Assembly: GCF_013373795.3 (NCBI RefSeq)
Contig: NZ_CP088025.1
Coordinates: forward strand, 1-64,000
Direction: 5' to 3'
From: Bradyrhizobium quebecense
GTDB lineage: Bacteria; Pseudomonadota; Alphaproteobacteria; Rhizobiales; Xanthobacteraceae
Length of the DNA stretch: 64,000 nt
A program made the position numbers and the translations under genes. Within the stretch, counting starts at the first letter, position 1. Every line of letters begins with the position of its first letter. Shown here piece by piece: positions 27,871 to 37,420 of the stretch. The notes under the pieces are model-generated. The model had not been told where the DNA came from. It saw only the letters and a program-made list of their open reading frames with translations, and searched no databases.

Positions 27871-28142
27871 CCGACCGAGCGATTGCGGGTCAGCTTAAAG
27901 CCCTAGCTGACGACTACCAGTGGCGAGCTGAGAAAGCGTCGCGTGTTGATGCTGCCAAAGCACTGGTTCGCTCACCTGCCAGCGCTGAACGCGATGCCCG
28001 TGGGGTCTCGTGGAGTAACGGCGTGTCTGGGCGTGAGCCTCAGGCCGATGCAAATTTGATTTCGGCGTTTGCGTTGACGATCGGCGGCGCGTTGGGTGCC
28101 GGCCTCCCGATGGCGTTCCTGATTATTTGGCTCTGCTCCTGA
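27867..28142 (+). CDS. Small hypothetical protein with C-terminal membrane segment
   Basis: 91 residues. The N-terminal half, MTDRAIAGQLKALADDYQWR, then AEKASRVDAAKALVRSPASAER, is like short helical proteins frequent in Bradyrhizobium. The C terminus (FALTIGGALGAGLPMAFLIIWLCS) is a hydrophobic membrane stretch that may come from a different frame, because the usual short proteins end earlier. Convergent with the autotransporter relic. Confidence 0.5.
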   Translation: MTDRAIAGQLKALADDYQWRAEKASRVDAAKALVRSPASAERDARGVSWSNGVSGREPQADANLISAFALTIGGALGAGLPMAFLIIWLCS

Positions 28143-28149
28143 AATGTCC

Positions 28150-29655
28150 CTGACAGCGCCGCACCATGCATCACATTGATCTGGCTCGCATAACCATTCT
28201 CTGACATGTACATCGCTGCATAACTGCCAGCCAGACGTCCGGTCAGGTCGAACGTGCTGACGATCGGACCGTGGATTTCGTCGAGCATCGGGGCCGGCTT
28301 GCTGTCCATCGTGCGAATATACAAGCCACGATATTCGAAGTTATTGCCAGCGGGTTGTTGCCAAAGTCGAAACTTGCCTCGCCGAGAGCCTGCACGTTGC
28401 CACGCTGGGTGAATGTGTGATCCTTGCCATAGGCGAACATGACGCCGCGCGCATAGGCGCCGTCCGCATAGACACGGGTCCCGGGCAGGATTGTTATCGA
28501 ATTGTTTCCGCCATCTACACGGATGCCAGAGCCCCCGGCTCCGCCTGAAAGCAGGTCGGCGCGCTGAACCACGGTGTTGCTACTGCCATAAACGTGCAAT
28601 CCTAGTCCGAGCGTGGCCGTGTTGTAGGTATTCGCGAGATAGGCGGTGCCGTCAGCGTTACGGGCGAAGAAGGGGTCATCATTCACCAGAGTCTGGCCGT
28701 TGCCGTAGATGGAGTAACTGAAGAAATTGCGCTGATCGATGATGTAGCCGAGATCCTGCAACGTTGCGATCTCCGCCTCCATCAGATAGGTGTAGTTCCG
28801 GTATCTCTGGTGGCTCATCAAACTGTTCTTATGCTCGGTATGCGACGCGAACGGTATATCCGGCTGACCATTCTCCCTCATCGCTCGCACCGGAATGCCG
28901 GGCATGGCCACCGGCTAGCACTTCATTCACATGCTTCCCGGCGAAATAGCCTTGATCGTGCCACAGATCAAAACCTCGTCAGCTGGCGAGTTCGCGCAGC
29001 CGGAACAATAAATCGCCTGTCCCGGCTTAGCCTGCTTGCCATTGTCATCGTACAAATGGCTCGTCCAAGCATTTATCGCGTCAGGGAAATACGGTGAGTG
29101 TGCAAAATAGGCGAAAATACTACTGCCGATACCGAGCTGATGTGCGCCCTCGTGAAACACAACGGCTGTCAGATTCGCCTGCGGCGTCATCGACAATTGC
29201 GATGGGATACATGCCTCGGATGAAACACCCATCTCGCCGATTGTTATCATGCCATGCGCCCCATAGATCGGTTTGCCCGGATCCTGACCGGTGAGTGCCG
29301 CCTGCACCTTGGTGCCGGCACCCTGTATATCGCTGGACGTATGGATAGAGGCATGTGCGTTGTTATCGAGAAACCCGCCGATATTGACACTGGCCGGCGA
29401 TTGACCATGTACGACCTTGATGATTTCAGCCCAATCCCGAATTGCCGCCAGTGATTGATCTATTTCCCCTCGCGACAGATTGCGCAGTGAAGCCTCAGGC
29501 TTCCTAGTTTCACCGCAACAGTAAGGGCCGTCGCCGGTACCGAATATCCGCACCCGCATGAACGGCACACCGTTCGAATCCCTGATATCGTAGGTTTCAA
29601 TGGCCTGGCCGGGCGTGGCGAGTAACGCGTGAACTGCAACGGCTGTGGCCGTCAT
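28150..29655 (-). pseudogene. Autotransporter-like secreted protein, multiply frameshifted
   Basis: Starts at 29655 with a signal peptide (TAVAVHALLATPGQA). The first part has HEGAHQLGIG near 29150, like the zinc motif HExxHxxGIG of zincin proteases. Near 28925 two frame changes are needed to pass from the first ORF (ending ISPGSM) through HVNEVLAGG to [20 protein letters not shown] third near 28330 leads to [21 protein letters not shown]...SENGYASQINVM. Repeated beta-helix-like passenger sequence ([26 protein letters not shown]) lies between. The match is lost at about 28150, so the outer-membrane barrel is missing. Confidence 0.75.
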
Positions 29656-29728
29656 TGCGATTTTCTTGGTTTTTAAATCATAAACTTCCAGCTGGGGACT
29701 AGTTGTGCATCAGCGTGTTTTTGCTATC

Positions 29729-29947
29729 TCACTGCGACCGTGTGTGCACGTTGACCGCCCGCGACCTACCGCTGCGGGCGTCATTGGTGACATCGTAGGT
29801 TACGCGCGTGCCTTCCTGAGGCTCCGAGCCGAGTGGCAGCGCTTTAATATGCAGGAAGACATCGTCGCCCCCTGAGTCGGGCTTGATGAACCCAAAGCCG
29901 CGATCGGCGACCCACTTCGTCACTATTCCTGATTGCCTTGATCTCAA
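29729..29947 (-). CDS. Cold-shock-domain protein
   Basis: 72 residues forming one CSD. The RNA-binding strands read GIVTKWVADRGFGFIKPD (RNP1-like KGFGFI with Asp-Arg replacing the usual lysine) and DDVFLHI (RNP2). The family chaperones RNA or single-stranded DNA in the cytoplasm. The length suits CspA. The sequence departs from the commonest rhizobial CspA (for example LPLGSEPQEGTRVTY), so it is an accessory paralogue. Intact. Confidence 0.88.
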   Translation of the reverse strand: MRSRQSGIVTKWVADRGFGFIKPDSGGDDVFLHIKALPLGSEPQEGTRVTYDVTNDARSGRSRAVNVHTRSQ

Positions 29948-30290
29948 CTTCCTTCCCCTCGAAGCTAAGCCGCCTCAGTTGGCGGCTCGGAGTGCTGTTG
30001 ACCGGAGTCTCTATTGAGATGAGTGAGCTTCAGTGGACAATCCGACAAAGCAGAGGAACTGCAGGCTGTTGGCAAGTAGTGCAGCAAAAACCGAGCCAAT
30101 CACCTGACGGTCCGCGCAGGCGCAGTAAACTTGACGCACGGCGCAAGGGGCACGCACGGTGGATGCTTTCTGTCTGAAAGCAAGCCAACACTTGTTCGGC
30201 GCCCGCCAACGATGTCGCGAGCTCGACATTGCATACGAAGTACGACAACTCGCCGCACGTATGCGTGAGATGAGCAAGGCTCCTAGCTAG

Positions 30291-31735
30291 GAGCTTGTCT
30301 GGATAGTCGCTGTTCAAATCTGGTCGGGTCTGATTCAACATTGGGCGATGAGCAAGTATTTTCGGCCTTGGAACGTCGATCAGACGCTGCTTCTGCCGCC
30401 GAATGTGCAGGACTTCGTGCCGAAAGGCCATGTCTCGCGGTTTATGGTTGATCTGGTGCGGGAGAGCCTCGATCTCAGGGAGATCGTGGGCAGCTATGTG
30501 AGCGGGCTTGGGCAGCCGCCGTTTGATCCGCGGATGATGGTGGCGCTGCTGCTGCATAGCTATGCGAGTGGGCTGTATTCGTCGCGTCGGATTGCCAAGG
30601 CCTGCCGGGAGCGGAACGATTTTGTGATGATCGTGGCGCTGGATGCGCCGGATTTTCGGACGATCAGCGACTTTCGCAAGCGACATTTGAAGGCGCTCGG
30701 CGCGCTATTCGTGCAGGTTCTGAAGTTGTGCGAGACGGCCGGGCTGGTCAAGCTCGGTCATGTCGCGCTGGATGGTACGAAGATCAAGGCGAACGCGTCG
30801 AAACACAAGGCGATGAGTTATGAGCGCATGAAGAAGCGCGAGGCGGAATTGAAGGCCGAGGTCGCTCGCATGCTGGCGGCCGCCGAGGCGGCGGATGCCT
30901 CGGAGGATGAGACTTTCGGCAACAGCGACGAACTGCCGGACTGGACCGTCGACAAGCAGAAACTGCTGGCGAAGATCCAGCAAGCGATGGCGGCGCTGGA
31001 AGCGGACGCCAAACTGGCGGCGGAGCAAGAGCACCGCATCGAGGCCGAAAAGGAACAGCAGCGCCAGGCCGAAGGCCGCAAGAAGCCGGGCAAACCGGCG
31101 GCGCTGCCATCGGAGGAACCCAATCCCAAGGCGCAACGCAACTTCACCGATCCGGAAAGCCGCATCATGAAGTCGAAGGATAGCTTCGTTCAGGCCTATA
31201 ATGCCCAGGCGGCCCGTCGATGCACATGCCCAGATCATTGTCGCGCAAGAACTGACCCAGCACGGCAGCGATCAGGGCCAGTTGGTGCCCCTGATCGAGG
31301 CCATCGAGAGCAATCTTGGCCGCAAGCCGCGGCAGGCCTCAGCGGATTTCGGCTACTGCAGCGAAGCCAATCTCGAAGCGCTCGACACACGCAGCATCGA
31401 TGGCTATGTCGCGCCCGGACGCGCCAAGCACCCGACAGTAGCGAACGGAAAAGTCGGCGGCCCGCTGACACAGGCCATGCGAAAGAAGATCGACGATGGC
31501 GGCTTCGAAACACCCTACCGATTGCGAAAGCAAGTGGTGGAGCCGGTGTTCGGACAGATCAAACAGGCAAGAGGCTTCCGCCAGTTCCTGTTGCGGGGCA
31601 TCGAGAAAGTGCGCGCCGAGTGGACAATGATCTGCACCGTCCATAACCTCCTCAAGCTGTTCAACCTCGCAAACGCAGCCTGAGCCTGCTACTCTACAAC
31701 AAATGCCCGTCACGAAAACATATCTGGACGGGCTC
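30291..31735 (+). mobile_element. IS1182-family element with CTAG target duplication
   Basis: Ends GAGCTTGTCTGGATA (30291) and, read inward from the right, GAGCCCGTCCAGATA (to 31735) form imperfect inverted repeats. CTAG flanks both sides at 30287-30290 and 31736-31739, the 4-bp palindromic duplication typical of IS1182. Confidence 0.88.
30348..31683 (+). pseudogene. IS1182 transposase, single-base frameshift
   Basis: DDE transposase with N-terminal DUF772-type region (RPWNVDQTLLLPPNVQDF...PFDPRMMVALLLHSYASG), HVALDGTKIKANASKHKAM, FTDPESRIMKSKDSFVQAYNAQA and the C-terminal ADFGYCSEANLEAL and VVEPVFGQIKQARGFRQFLLRG. The two frames join at about 31214, where the run GGCGGCCCGTCGATGC has one C more than needed to read AQAAVDAHAQI. 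The rest is intact, so the mutation is recent. Confidence 0.9.
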
Positions 31736-31736
31736 C

Positions 31737-33216
31737 TAGCACTACTTTGGCAGATTTATTCACGCCGTTGCTTTTCGCCGATTTGTCTTCTGCAGTACGG
31801 GCATCGCTGAGGTCGTGGTCGAACGATGAGTTCGACGATGGTTTGGCGCACGGCCGGCAGGCTCGGTTGAGGCGGAGGACCGCTGATTCTTTGTTTCCGC
31901 CCCGCTTGTGCGAGACGGCGATACTGGAGGAATGCGTAAGCGATCATGGTCATAAGAGCATGACGATGGAGGCCTTGCCAGGACCGTCCCTCGAAGTGAT
32001 CGAGCCCCAGTTCCTCTTTCAACTGCTGATGGGCCTGTTCGCCACTCCATCGGGCTTTGATCGTGGCAGCTAACGTGCGCAGGTCCGTTTTGGTCGGCAG
32101 ATTGGCGAGATAATACTTCGTCTCTCCCGACGCCCTGTGTTCACCGATGAGCCACGCTTCGTCTCCCGGACGATGCTGCTGGCCCATGTCCTTGATCCGC
32201 TGCGGAGGTCCATCCGCGGTCCGCACGCGAACCGCGGCGAAGCGAGCTTCCAACCTCCCCTTGGTCCCGTTTCGCCAACTCACATTTTGCCACTTGGCAT
32301 TGGCCAGCATGTCTTCGGCCGCCGTCGACAATACATCGGGAATGTGCCGCTTGCGGGGACGACCTCGACCGGCGACCGGCCAGATCAGTTTAACCCGGAC
32401 CGGATAAACCTTCTGGTGACGAGGGATACCGACGGCCCAGGCCAGGCCGCGTGTCGTGAGCCCCTGACGGAACGGCGCGCTGAGACCGTATCCAGCATCT
32501 GCCAGCACACAGCCAAAGCGAACACCGGCTGCGATCACGCGATCAATCTCGGCCAACGCGATCTCTGGCTTGGTTCGCGCTACGCGATGCTCGACTGGAA
32601 CACCGGCGCGGTTCAAACGCACCGGATTACTCGTCCAACTCTCGGGAACGAAGAGACGTCATGCCACCATGACCGGCACTTCACCCCGCGCAAGCGTCAG
32701 CGACACCAATGTTTGGCAATTGGCCGTCTTGCCGAGAGACGAGGCATATTGCGGAGCGACACCAACCGAACGATCGCCCTTCTTCGGCATCGCGGTGTCG
32801 TCGATGACCAGCACCGCATCTTTGCCGCCGACCAGGCGATCGGCCTAAACCAGCAATTCCGACTCCAATGGCGTCGCATCCCAGACGCCATCAGCGATGA
32901 AGTGGTGCAACTGGTTATAGTCACCCGGTGCCAGACGCGCCGCCATCCGCTGGATGCTCGTGCGATCGCCTGGTCCAATCAGTCCCGAGATATAAAGCGG
33001 ACACATCCTTCGCCGAGCCCTGTGACCCAAGCGATCCAGGAATGGCTTGAGCCAGCGTCCAAGCTCGTCTTCCCACTTCGGCGTCGTGTTCACCATGGTC
33101 GGCCCTCCAAAAGCCGACCGCCCATGAATCATTGAAAATCCGATTCGGGAATCTGGAGGGTTCTGTGAGGTCGCGCTCACGCGAGGGCGCGGCAGGCGCT
33201 TATGACGCGACCTCAT
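31737..33216 (-). pseudogene. IS701-like element with transposase carrying two nonsense codons
   Basis: The transposase frame 33096 to 31756 is continuous apart from a TAG at 32845-32847 (after LESELLV) and a TGA at 32659-32661 (after EVPVMVA); no frame change is needed. The catalytic context is present: [33 protein letters not shown] and ARWSGEQAHQQLKEELGLDHFEGR. The left end begins GCACTACTTTGGCAGATTT next to the IS1182. A right terminal repeat was not found. Confidence 0.85.
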
Positions 33217-33511
33217 TGAAGCCGGATTGAACGAAGGCGCGGGAGGCTATTCGCGGTTTTGCAGCTATGGGGATTGTTCGAGATCGCCATGCCCGATCTG
33301 CTGGCTCGGCGCGTGAGGCAGAGACACAGGAGTGCGCATCCTGGAAGAGTTGAGATCAGACGCGCTTCGCCTGAGATCGCGATAGGCCTTTTGCTGCATC
33401 GGACGGTTGTTGTCGCGCAGTGTGACAGCACGGATTCGACATCGTCCGCGATGATCGAGACGCTGGGAGCGAAATGACGAATGATGATCGTCGTGCACGA
33501 CATGACTTGGC

Positions 33512-34762
33512 TCACGATGTGTCGCATCGGAACGGTGATGTTCGAGGGCTGGGGCGTCTGAAGCTATGTCGAAAGCGCTCAATGATGCGCATGACGCCAC
33601 CACAATCGGGACAGGCAGGAACCTCGGCCCAGGTTTGAGCCTCCGAATCCACAGGCGACGGCTGGCCATCGTTTGGGGCTGTTCGCTCATGATCGAGAAG
33701 TTCGCGGCAAAGGGCGAGCTTGGCAGCGCGATGGCGGTTGGCCATGAAGCCGAAGTGGCGGATGCGGTGGAAGCCGTCAGGCAGCGTATGAAGCAGGAAA
33801 CGGCGAATGAACTCATCGGGCTTGAGATTCATGATCTTTGTCGCGCTGTTTTGGCGATAGTCCTTCCATGAGAAGGCGACATGATCGTCGTCGAGTGCGA
33901 CGAGCCGGCTGTTGGCGATCGCGACGCGATGGGTGTAGCGGCCGAGATAGGCCAGGACCTGTGCGGGTCCGCCGAAGGGCCGCTTGGCGTAAACAACCCA
34001 GTTGATGCGTCGCATGGCGTCGAGGTGGGCCGCAAAGGCAGCCGGCTCGGCCAGAGCTCCGAGATCGCCGAAGAAACGCAAGGCACCGGAGTTGAAGGCT
34101 GCCGACAGACGTTTGAGAAAAAGTGTGCGAAATAGTCTGGACAACGGTTTGACGGCCAGGAAGAAGTTCGGTCGGCAAGCGGTCCAGCGCGCGCCATCGG
34201 GCGAGAGGCCGCCACCCGGAACGACGCAATGGACGTGGGGATGATGCATCAGCGTCTGTCCCCAGGTGTGGAGGACGGCGACGCCGCCGATCGCACCGCC
34301 GAGCCGGCGTGGATTGGCGGCGAGCGTCGTCATCGCCTCGGCGGCAGCCTTGAACAGGATGGCATAGACGACGGCCTTGTTCTGGAAAGCGATCGCGGCG
34401 ATCGGTGCGGGAAGTGTAAAGACGACGTGGAAATAGGGAACCGGAAGCAGGTCGGCTTGACGCGCGGCGAGCCACGCGGCTCGGGCTCTCCCCTGACACT
34501 TCGGACAGTGCCGATTGCGGCAGGAATTATAGGCAACGCGTGTCGTGCCGCAGTCGTCGCAAGCCTGCATGTGGCCGCCGAGCGCCTCGGTCCGGCACGC
34601 AACGATCGCGCTCATTACGCGCCGCTCGACCCGCCCCAGATGACCGGCATGTACACGGCGATAGGCGTCGCCATGCCGGCGCAGAATATCGGCAATCTCG
34701 ATGGCGGGCCTGTTGGAGCGGATGTCGGAGCGGGTCATGACCCGCATCCCGCTGCGGGTCAT
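33512..34762 (-). CDS. IS91-family Y2 (HUH) transposase
   Basis: 416 residues. The N-terminal zinc-binding region has CDDCGTTRVAYNSCRNRHCPKCQG, the HUH motif is HPHVHCVVPGGG, and the two tyrosines occur in AYLGRYTHRVAI. These are the features of rolling-circle IS91 transposases, which nick single strands and move by one-ended replication. The C terminus has a second CPDCGGVMR cluster. The start overlaps the integrase stop (ATGA at 34759-34762). Complete; may be active. Confidence 0.92.
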   Translation of the reverse strand: MTRSGMRVMTRSDIRSNRPAIEIADILRRHGDAYRRVHAGHLGRVERRVMSAIVACRTEALGGHMQACDDCGTTRVAYNSCRNRHCPKCQGRARAAWLAARQADLLPVPYFHVVFTLPAPIAAIAFQNKAVVYAILFKAAAEAMTTLAANPRRLGGAIGGVAVLHTWGQTLMHHPHVHCVVPGGGLSPDGARWTACRPNFFLAVKPLSRLFRTLFLKRLSAAFNSGALRFFGDLGALAEPAAFAAHLDAMRRINWVVYAKRPFGGPAQVLAYLGRYTHRVAIANSRLVALDDDHVAFSWKDYRQNSATKIMNLKPDEFIRRFLLHTLPDGFHRIRHFGFMANRHRAAKLALCRELLDHERTAPNDGQPSPVDSEAQTWAEVPACPDCGGVMRIIERFRHSFRRPSPRTSPFRCDTS

Positions 34763-35619
34763 CCAGGTGGCGTCACCTCCAGCGACAGGCGATCGAGCGG
34801 GCTCTGCGTCGCTCGGATCGTATCGGTGGCGACCTGCGTGTAGCGCGCTGTCGACGACAAATTATTGTGCCCGAGCAAGACCTGGATGATCCGGATATCG
34901 GTTCCGTTCTCGAGAAGATGTGTCGCGAAGCTGTGGCGCAGCGTGTGCAGCGTGACGCGCTTGGTCAGGCCCGCAGCCTTCACCGCCGACCGGCAGGCGG
35001 CATGCAGCACGGTCTGATCGATCGGATGATCTTCGTCACGACCAGGGAACAGATAAAGCCGCGGCCGGGCGAGCCGCCAGTAGGTGCGCAGGATGCCCAG
35101 CAGCTGGGGCGACAGCATCACGTTGCGATCCTTCGCGCCCTTGCCGTGGCGCACCTGGATGACGCCGCGGGCGCTGTCGATGTCTTCGATCCGCAGTCCC
35201 GCAACCTCCGAGGCCCTGAGCCCGGCCGCATAGGCGGTGGTGAGCGCGGCGCGGCTCTTCAGGCTCGATACCGCTTCAAGAAACTGAACCACTTCGTCGG
35301 CGCTGAGAACGACCGGCAGCTTGCGCGGTTCTCGCGCATAGGGAATGCGCTCTGGGATGAGCGCCTCGCCGAGCGTGACGCCGTAGAAAAACCGTAGCGC
35401 ACAGACGATCTGGTTCAGCGCCGGCCATGAGATGCCGGTCGAGACCAAATGCACCTGGAAGGCGCGGACGTCTTCCAGCTCTAACCGGTCAGGCGATCGG
35501 CCAAAATAGCGGCTGAACTTCGAAACCGCGCTGATGTAGGATCTTTGCGTCGCCGGCGACAGATTGCGGACGGTCATGTCTTCGATCAGGCGGCGGCGAA
35601 GAGGGCTCAAATCGGCCAT
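34759..35619 (-). CDS. Tyrosine recombinase (XerC/D-like) of the IS91 element
   Basis: 286 residues from the preferred ATG at 35619, after AGGAGTATCGAG; a start at 35661 would add 14. An N-terminal SAM-like core-binding domain (LSPATQRSYISAVSKFSRYFG) precedes a catalytic domain with Arg in AAGLRASEVAGL, HTLRHSFATHLL and LGHNNLSSTARYTQV (nucleophile Tyr). Such integrases accompany a branch of IS91 elements. It is upstream of and coupled to the transposase. Intact. Confidence 0.9.
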   Translation of the reverse strand: MADLSPLRRRLIEDMTVRNLSPATQRSYISAVSKFSRYFGRSPDRLELEDVRAFQVHLVSTGISWPALNQIVCALRFFYGVTLGEALIPERIPYAREPRKLPVVLSADEVVQFLEAVSSLKSRAALTTAYAAGLRASEVAGLRIEDIDSARGVIQVRHGKGAKDRNVMLSPQLLGILRTYWRLARPRLYLFPGRDEDHPIDQTVLHAACRSAVKAAGLTKRVTLHTLRHSFATHLLENGTDIRIIQVLLGHNNLSSTARYTQVATDTIRATQSPLDRLSLEVTPPG

Positions 35620-35769
35620 CTCGATACTCCTGTCTGAGGGGGTGGGCTCCAACACCCACATCCTCTCAGCCAGGAGGCGATCTATGCCACCTTGCCCCCT
35701 ACGCCGCGGCAGCGGCTTAGTTCAATCAATTTGTGGCTGCTTGCGAGCAATCTGCCGACCGCTAATATA

Positions 35770-35945
35770 CTAGGTCCCTTCAATGACGGATCGATTGTGA
35801 ATGCTTCGTTGACGTGCGACTCGGTACCGGCGCTGCAACCCATACAGGATTTCGCGATGCCCATCATCTCGTGAGCATCAGCCAGATTGTGATCCAGGGC
35901 CAAGGCTCGCTTGCACTCAGCCACGCCTTGGGTCACCCGCTTCGT
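35770..35945 (-). pseudogene. TPR-repeat fragment
   Basis: About 50 residues, GVAECKRALALDHNLADAHEMMGIAK, then ETESHVNEAFTIDPS, form one and a half tetratricopeptide repeats of the type found at the C terminus of rhizobial adenylate-cyclase/wHTH-TPR proteins. No start or further repeats are present; cut by the IS91 end. Confidence 0.6.
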
Positions 35946-36216
35946 AATAAGCGCGCTCGATTGCACAGCCGGTGAGTGTCTCGGTGCGGTCAACAACGTC
36001 CCGCAATATGTGACAGTCGAGGGCGCGGGCAAGCCGAGGGTTGGGTGCGAGAGTGAGCAACGCGTCTTCCGACCCAGCATGCTGGCAGTAGAGTTGCCGA
36101 CGCCATATTGGCTTTTTCCGGTCCCGGTCGTTGCAGGCCGCTGCGGGATGACTGCCGATTGTGCTCGCGAGAAGGTATACTCTGACGATTCGTTCAACCC
36201 AGTCGGAGAATGCCAG

Positions 36217-36399
36217 ATGGCCAAAAAGCCACCGTCTACCTCGCCCTTCAAGACCGTACACCCAATCACTTCATCGAAGATCAAGCGCCTTGCAGGCGTT
36301 GCGACGGCCACGCCGAGCAAGCTATCGAACAAGCAAACCCAGGAACTCGGAGCATCCGTGCTGCGACACATTGAGCCGAGAGGCGGTAAGGTGAAGTAA
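36217..36399 (+). CDS. Small basic hypothetical protein
   Basis: 60 residues from ATG 36217, preceded by GGAGA. The pattern MAKKPPSTSPFKTV, then SSKIKRLAG, TPSKLSNKQTQELGASVLRHIEP, is one I associate with a short protein widespread in Bradyrhizobium. It is basic and lacks cysteines and membrane segments. The open frame extends far upstream but the ribosome site and the family start point to 36217. Function unknown. Confidence 0.6.
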   Translation: MAKKPPSTSPFKTVHPITSSKIKRLAGVATATPSKLSNKQTQELGASVLRHIEPRGGKVK

Positions 36400-36469
36400 C
36401 AGTATAAGCCCTTTTTCATTTGAGCATTAGCTGGGCCGCGCGGGCCATGTCCGCTCGGTCTACCGCTTT

Positions 36470-36509
36470 CGGTAGGTTGCAACCCTCAGCGGGGGTGTGC
36501 AACCTACCG
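36470..36509. terminator. Hairpin with 12-bp stem
   Basis: CGGTAGGTTGCA (36470-36481) pairs with TGCAACCTACCG (36498-36509) around 16 bases. It lies 70 bases after the 60-residue gene and 32 before the next ORF. No T tract follows on the plus strand, so it may be rho-dependent, or an operator for the small membrane-protein gene. Confidence 0.5.
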
Positions 36510-36541
36510 GGACTTTGATCCCCGCGGAGAGGCGTACGCCC

Positions 36542-36631
36542 ATGAAGCGAATGTCGGCCCGTGAAGCGATCATCGCTGTCTCCCTCTTGGTCGTCTTCGC
36601 GCTTGCGATTTGGTTTGGCGCTATGCCGTGA
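36542..36631 (+). CDS. 29-residue single-pass membrane peptide
   Basis: ATG 36542 lies 9 bases after GGAGAGG. The peptide is MKRMSAREA followed by a hydrophobic stretch (IIAVSLLVVFALAIWFG) and AMP. It has the positive-inside N terminus and one membrane helix typical of bacterial small membrane proteins. The start is very well placed, so I regard it as real. Function unknown. Confidence 0.55.
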   Translation: MKRMSAREAIIAVSLLVVFALAIWFGAMP

Positions 36632-36829
36632 AGGCCGAGCACGCGGCGATCGGCCTCGATGGCCACACTTCGACCGTCAACGAAAAATAGCCGGCAGGCT
36701 CGGATGTATGGTTTGCCGGGTGTCTGAGTCGGCCGCTGTGCCTGCCACTCAGGCGGCTTCACACTCTTGCGGGAGCGGGCGCTCCACCGCGACCGGATCA
36801 CGGTCGATAATCGTCAAATAGGCGCGCTC

Positions 36830-37035
36830 GGTCTGATCAGGAGCATATTGCCCTTGCTGCCGATCTCGCAGGATCGGCCAGCTTTACAGAGAAGCGCAGG
36901 GCAAATCCCTCCTGCGTCAGTCCGACCTTCTTCCGAATCCTGGCGCATCTGCAGGACATGGTCCCTGCCTACATGTCCGGGCGCGAAGATCTTGCCGAGA
37001 TCGCCGAGTACATCGCGAAGAAGCGGGAAACGGTG
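36830..37035 (+). pseudogene. Unidentified coding fragment
   Basis: An open stretch reads SDQEHIALAADLAGSASFTE, then SPTFFRILAHLQDMVPAYMSGREDLAEIAEYIAKK. It looks like real protein, the end being reminiscent of a small c-type cytochrome C terminus, but no start, heme motif or full domain is present. Probably a remnant. Confidence 0.3.
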
Positions 37036-37069
37036 AACGAGACAGAATCCTGCGCAGCGCGTAGGGCGC

Positions 37070-37420
37070 TTGCCAGCGCGCTACTTTTGGTCGCCATTTT
37101 TGCGTCAAGGTTGTGCGGGATTAGAGTCCGATATAATCGCGTCAGAGAGCCTGGGAATGCGTTCCCCGACAAAGTGTCGCCGCGTGGCATTGGAGGTTAG
37201 CTATGAAACCACGCGCCGCTGGGGACGGAAATTCGGCAACGTGCTCTCTGACCGCGTCCGCCAGCGCGCTCTCGATCGCGGGCGGACAACATTGGCTCTG
37301 GTGCGCTGTCAATCACAATGGCTTCGTTCTCGACGTCTTAATTCACCCGATACTTCTTCTCGATATAAGCTCAAGCACATCTCAATCTGGAAAGTGTGAC
37401 GAACTGCGCCAAAGCATCCG
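37070..37420 (+). pseudogene. IS6-family transposase, degraded fragment
   Basis: Pieces in different frames: VSYETTRRWGRKFG (the IS6 GLxVSYETIRRWxxKFG motif) near 37197-37240, LSDRVRQRALDRG, and WCAVNHNGFVLDVLI near 37300-37345. These run in the IS6 order with several indels. Confidence 0.7.

Larger units (their letters stand above)
33230..35725 (-). mobile_element. IS91-family element with companion tyrosine integrase
   Basis: Carries a Y2-type transposase and a tyrosine recombinase whose genes overlap. The integrase-side end is defined by comparison with the truncated inverted copy at 48937, which matches up to GATTGAAC. GAAC is the known target tetranucleotide of IS91. The other end is placed only roughly, near GGATTGAACG at 33225-33235. 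Confidence 0.7.

Noticed and set aside
35911..36216. N-terminal extension of the 60-residue protein ending at 36399
   Set aside because: The first 102 codons have no protein-like pattern and overlap the TPR relic; the ribosome site points to 36217.
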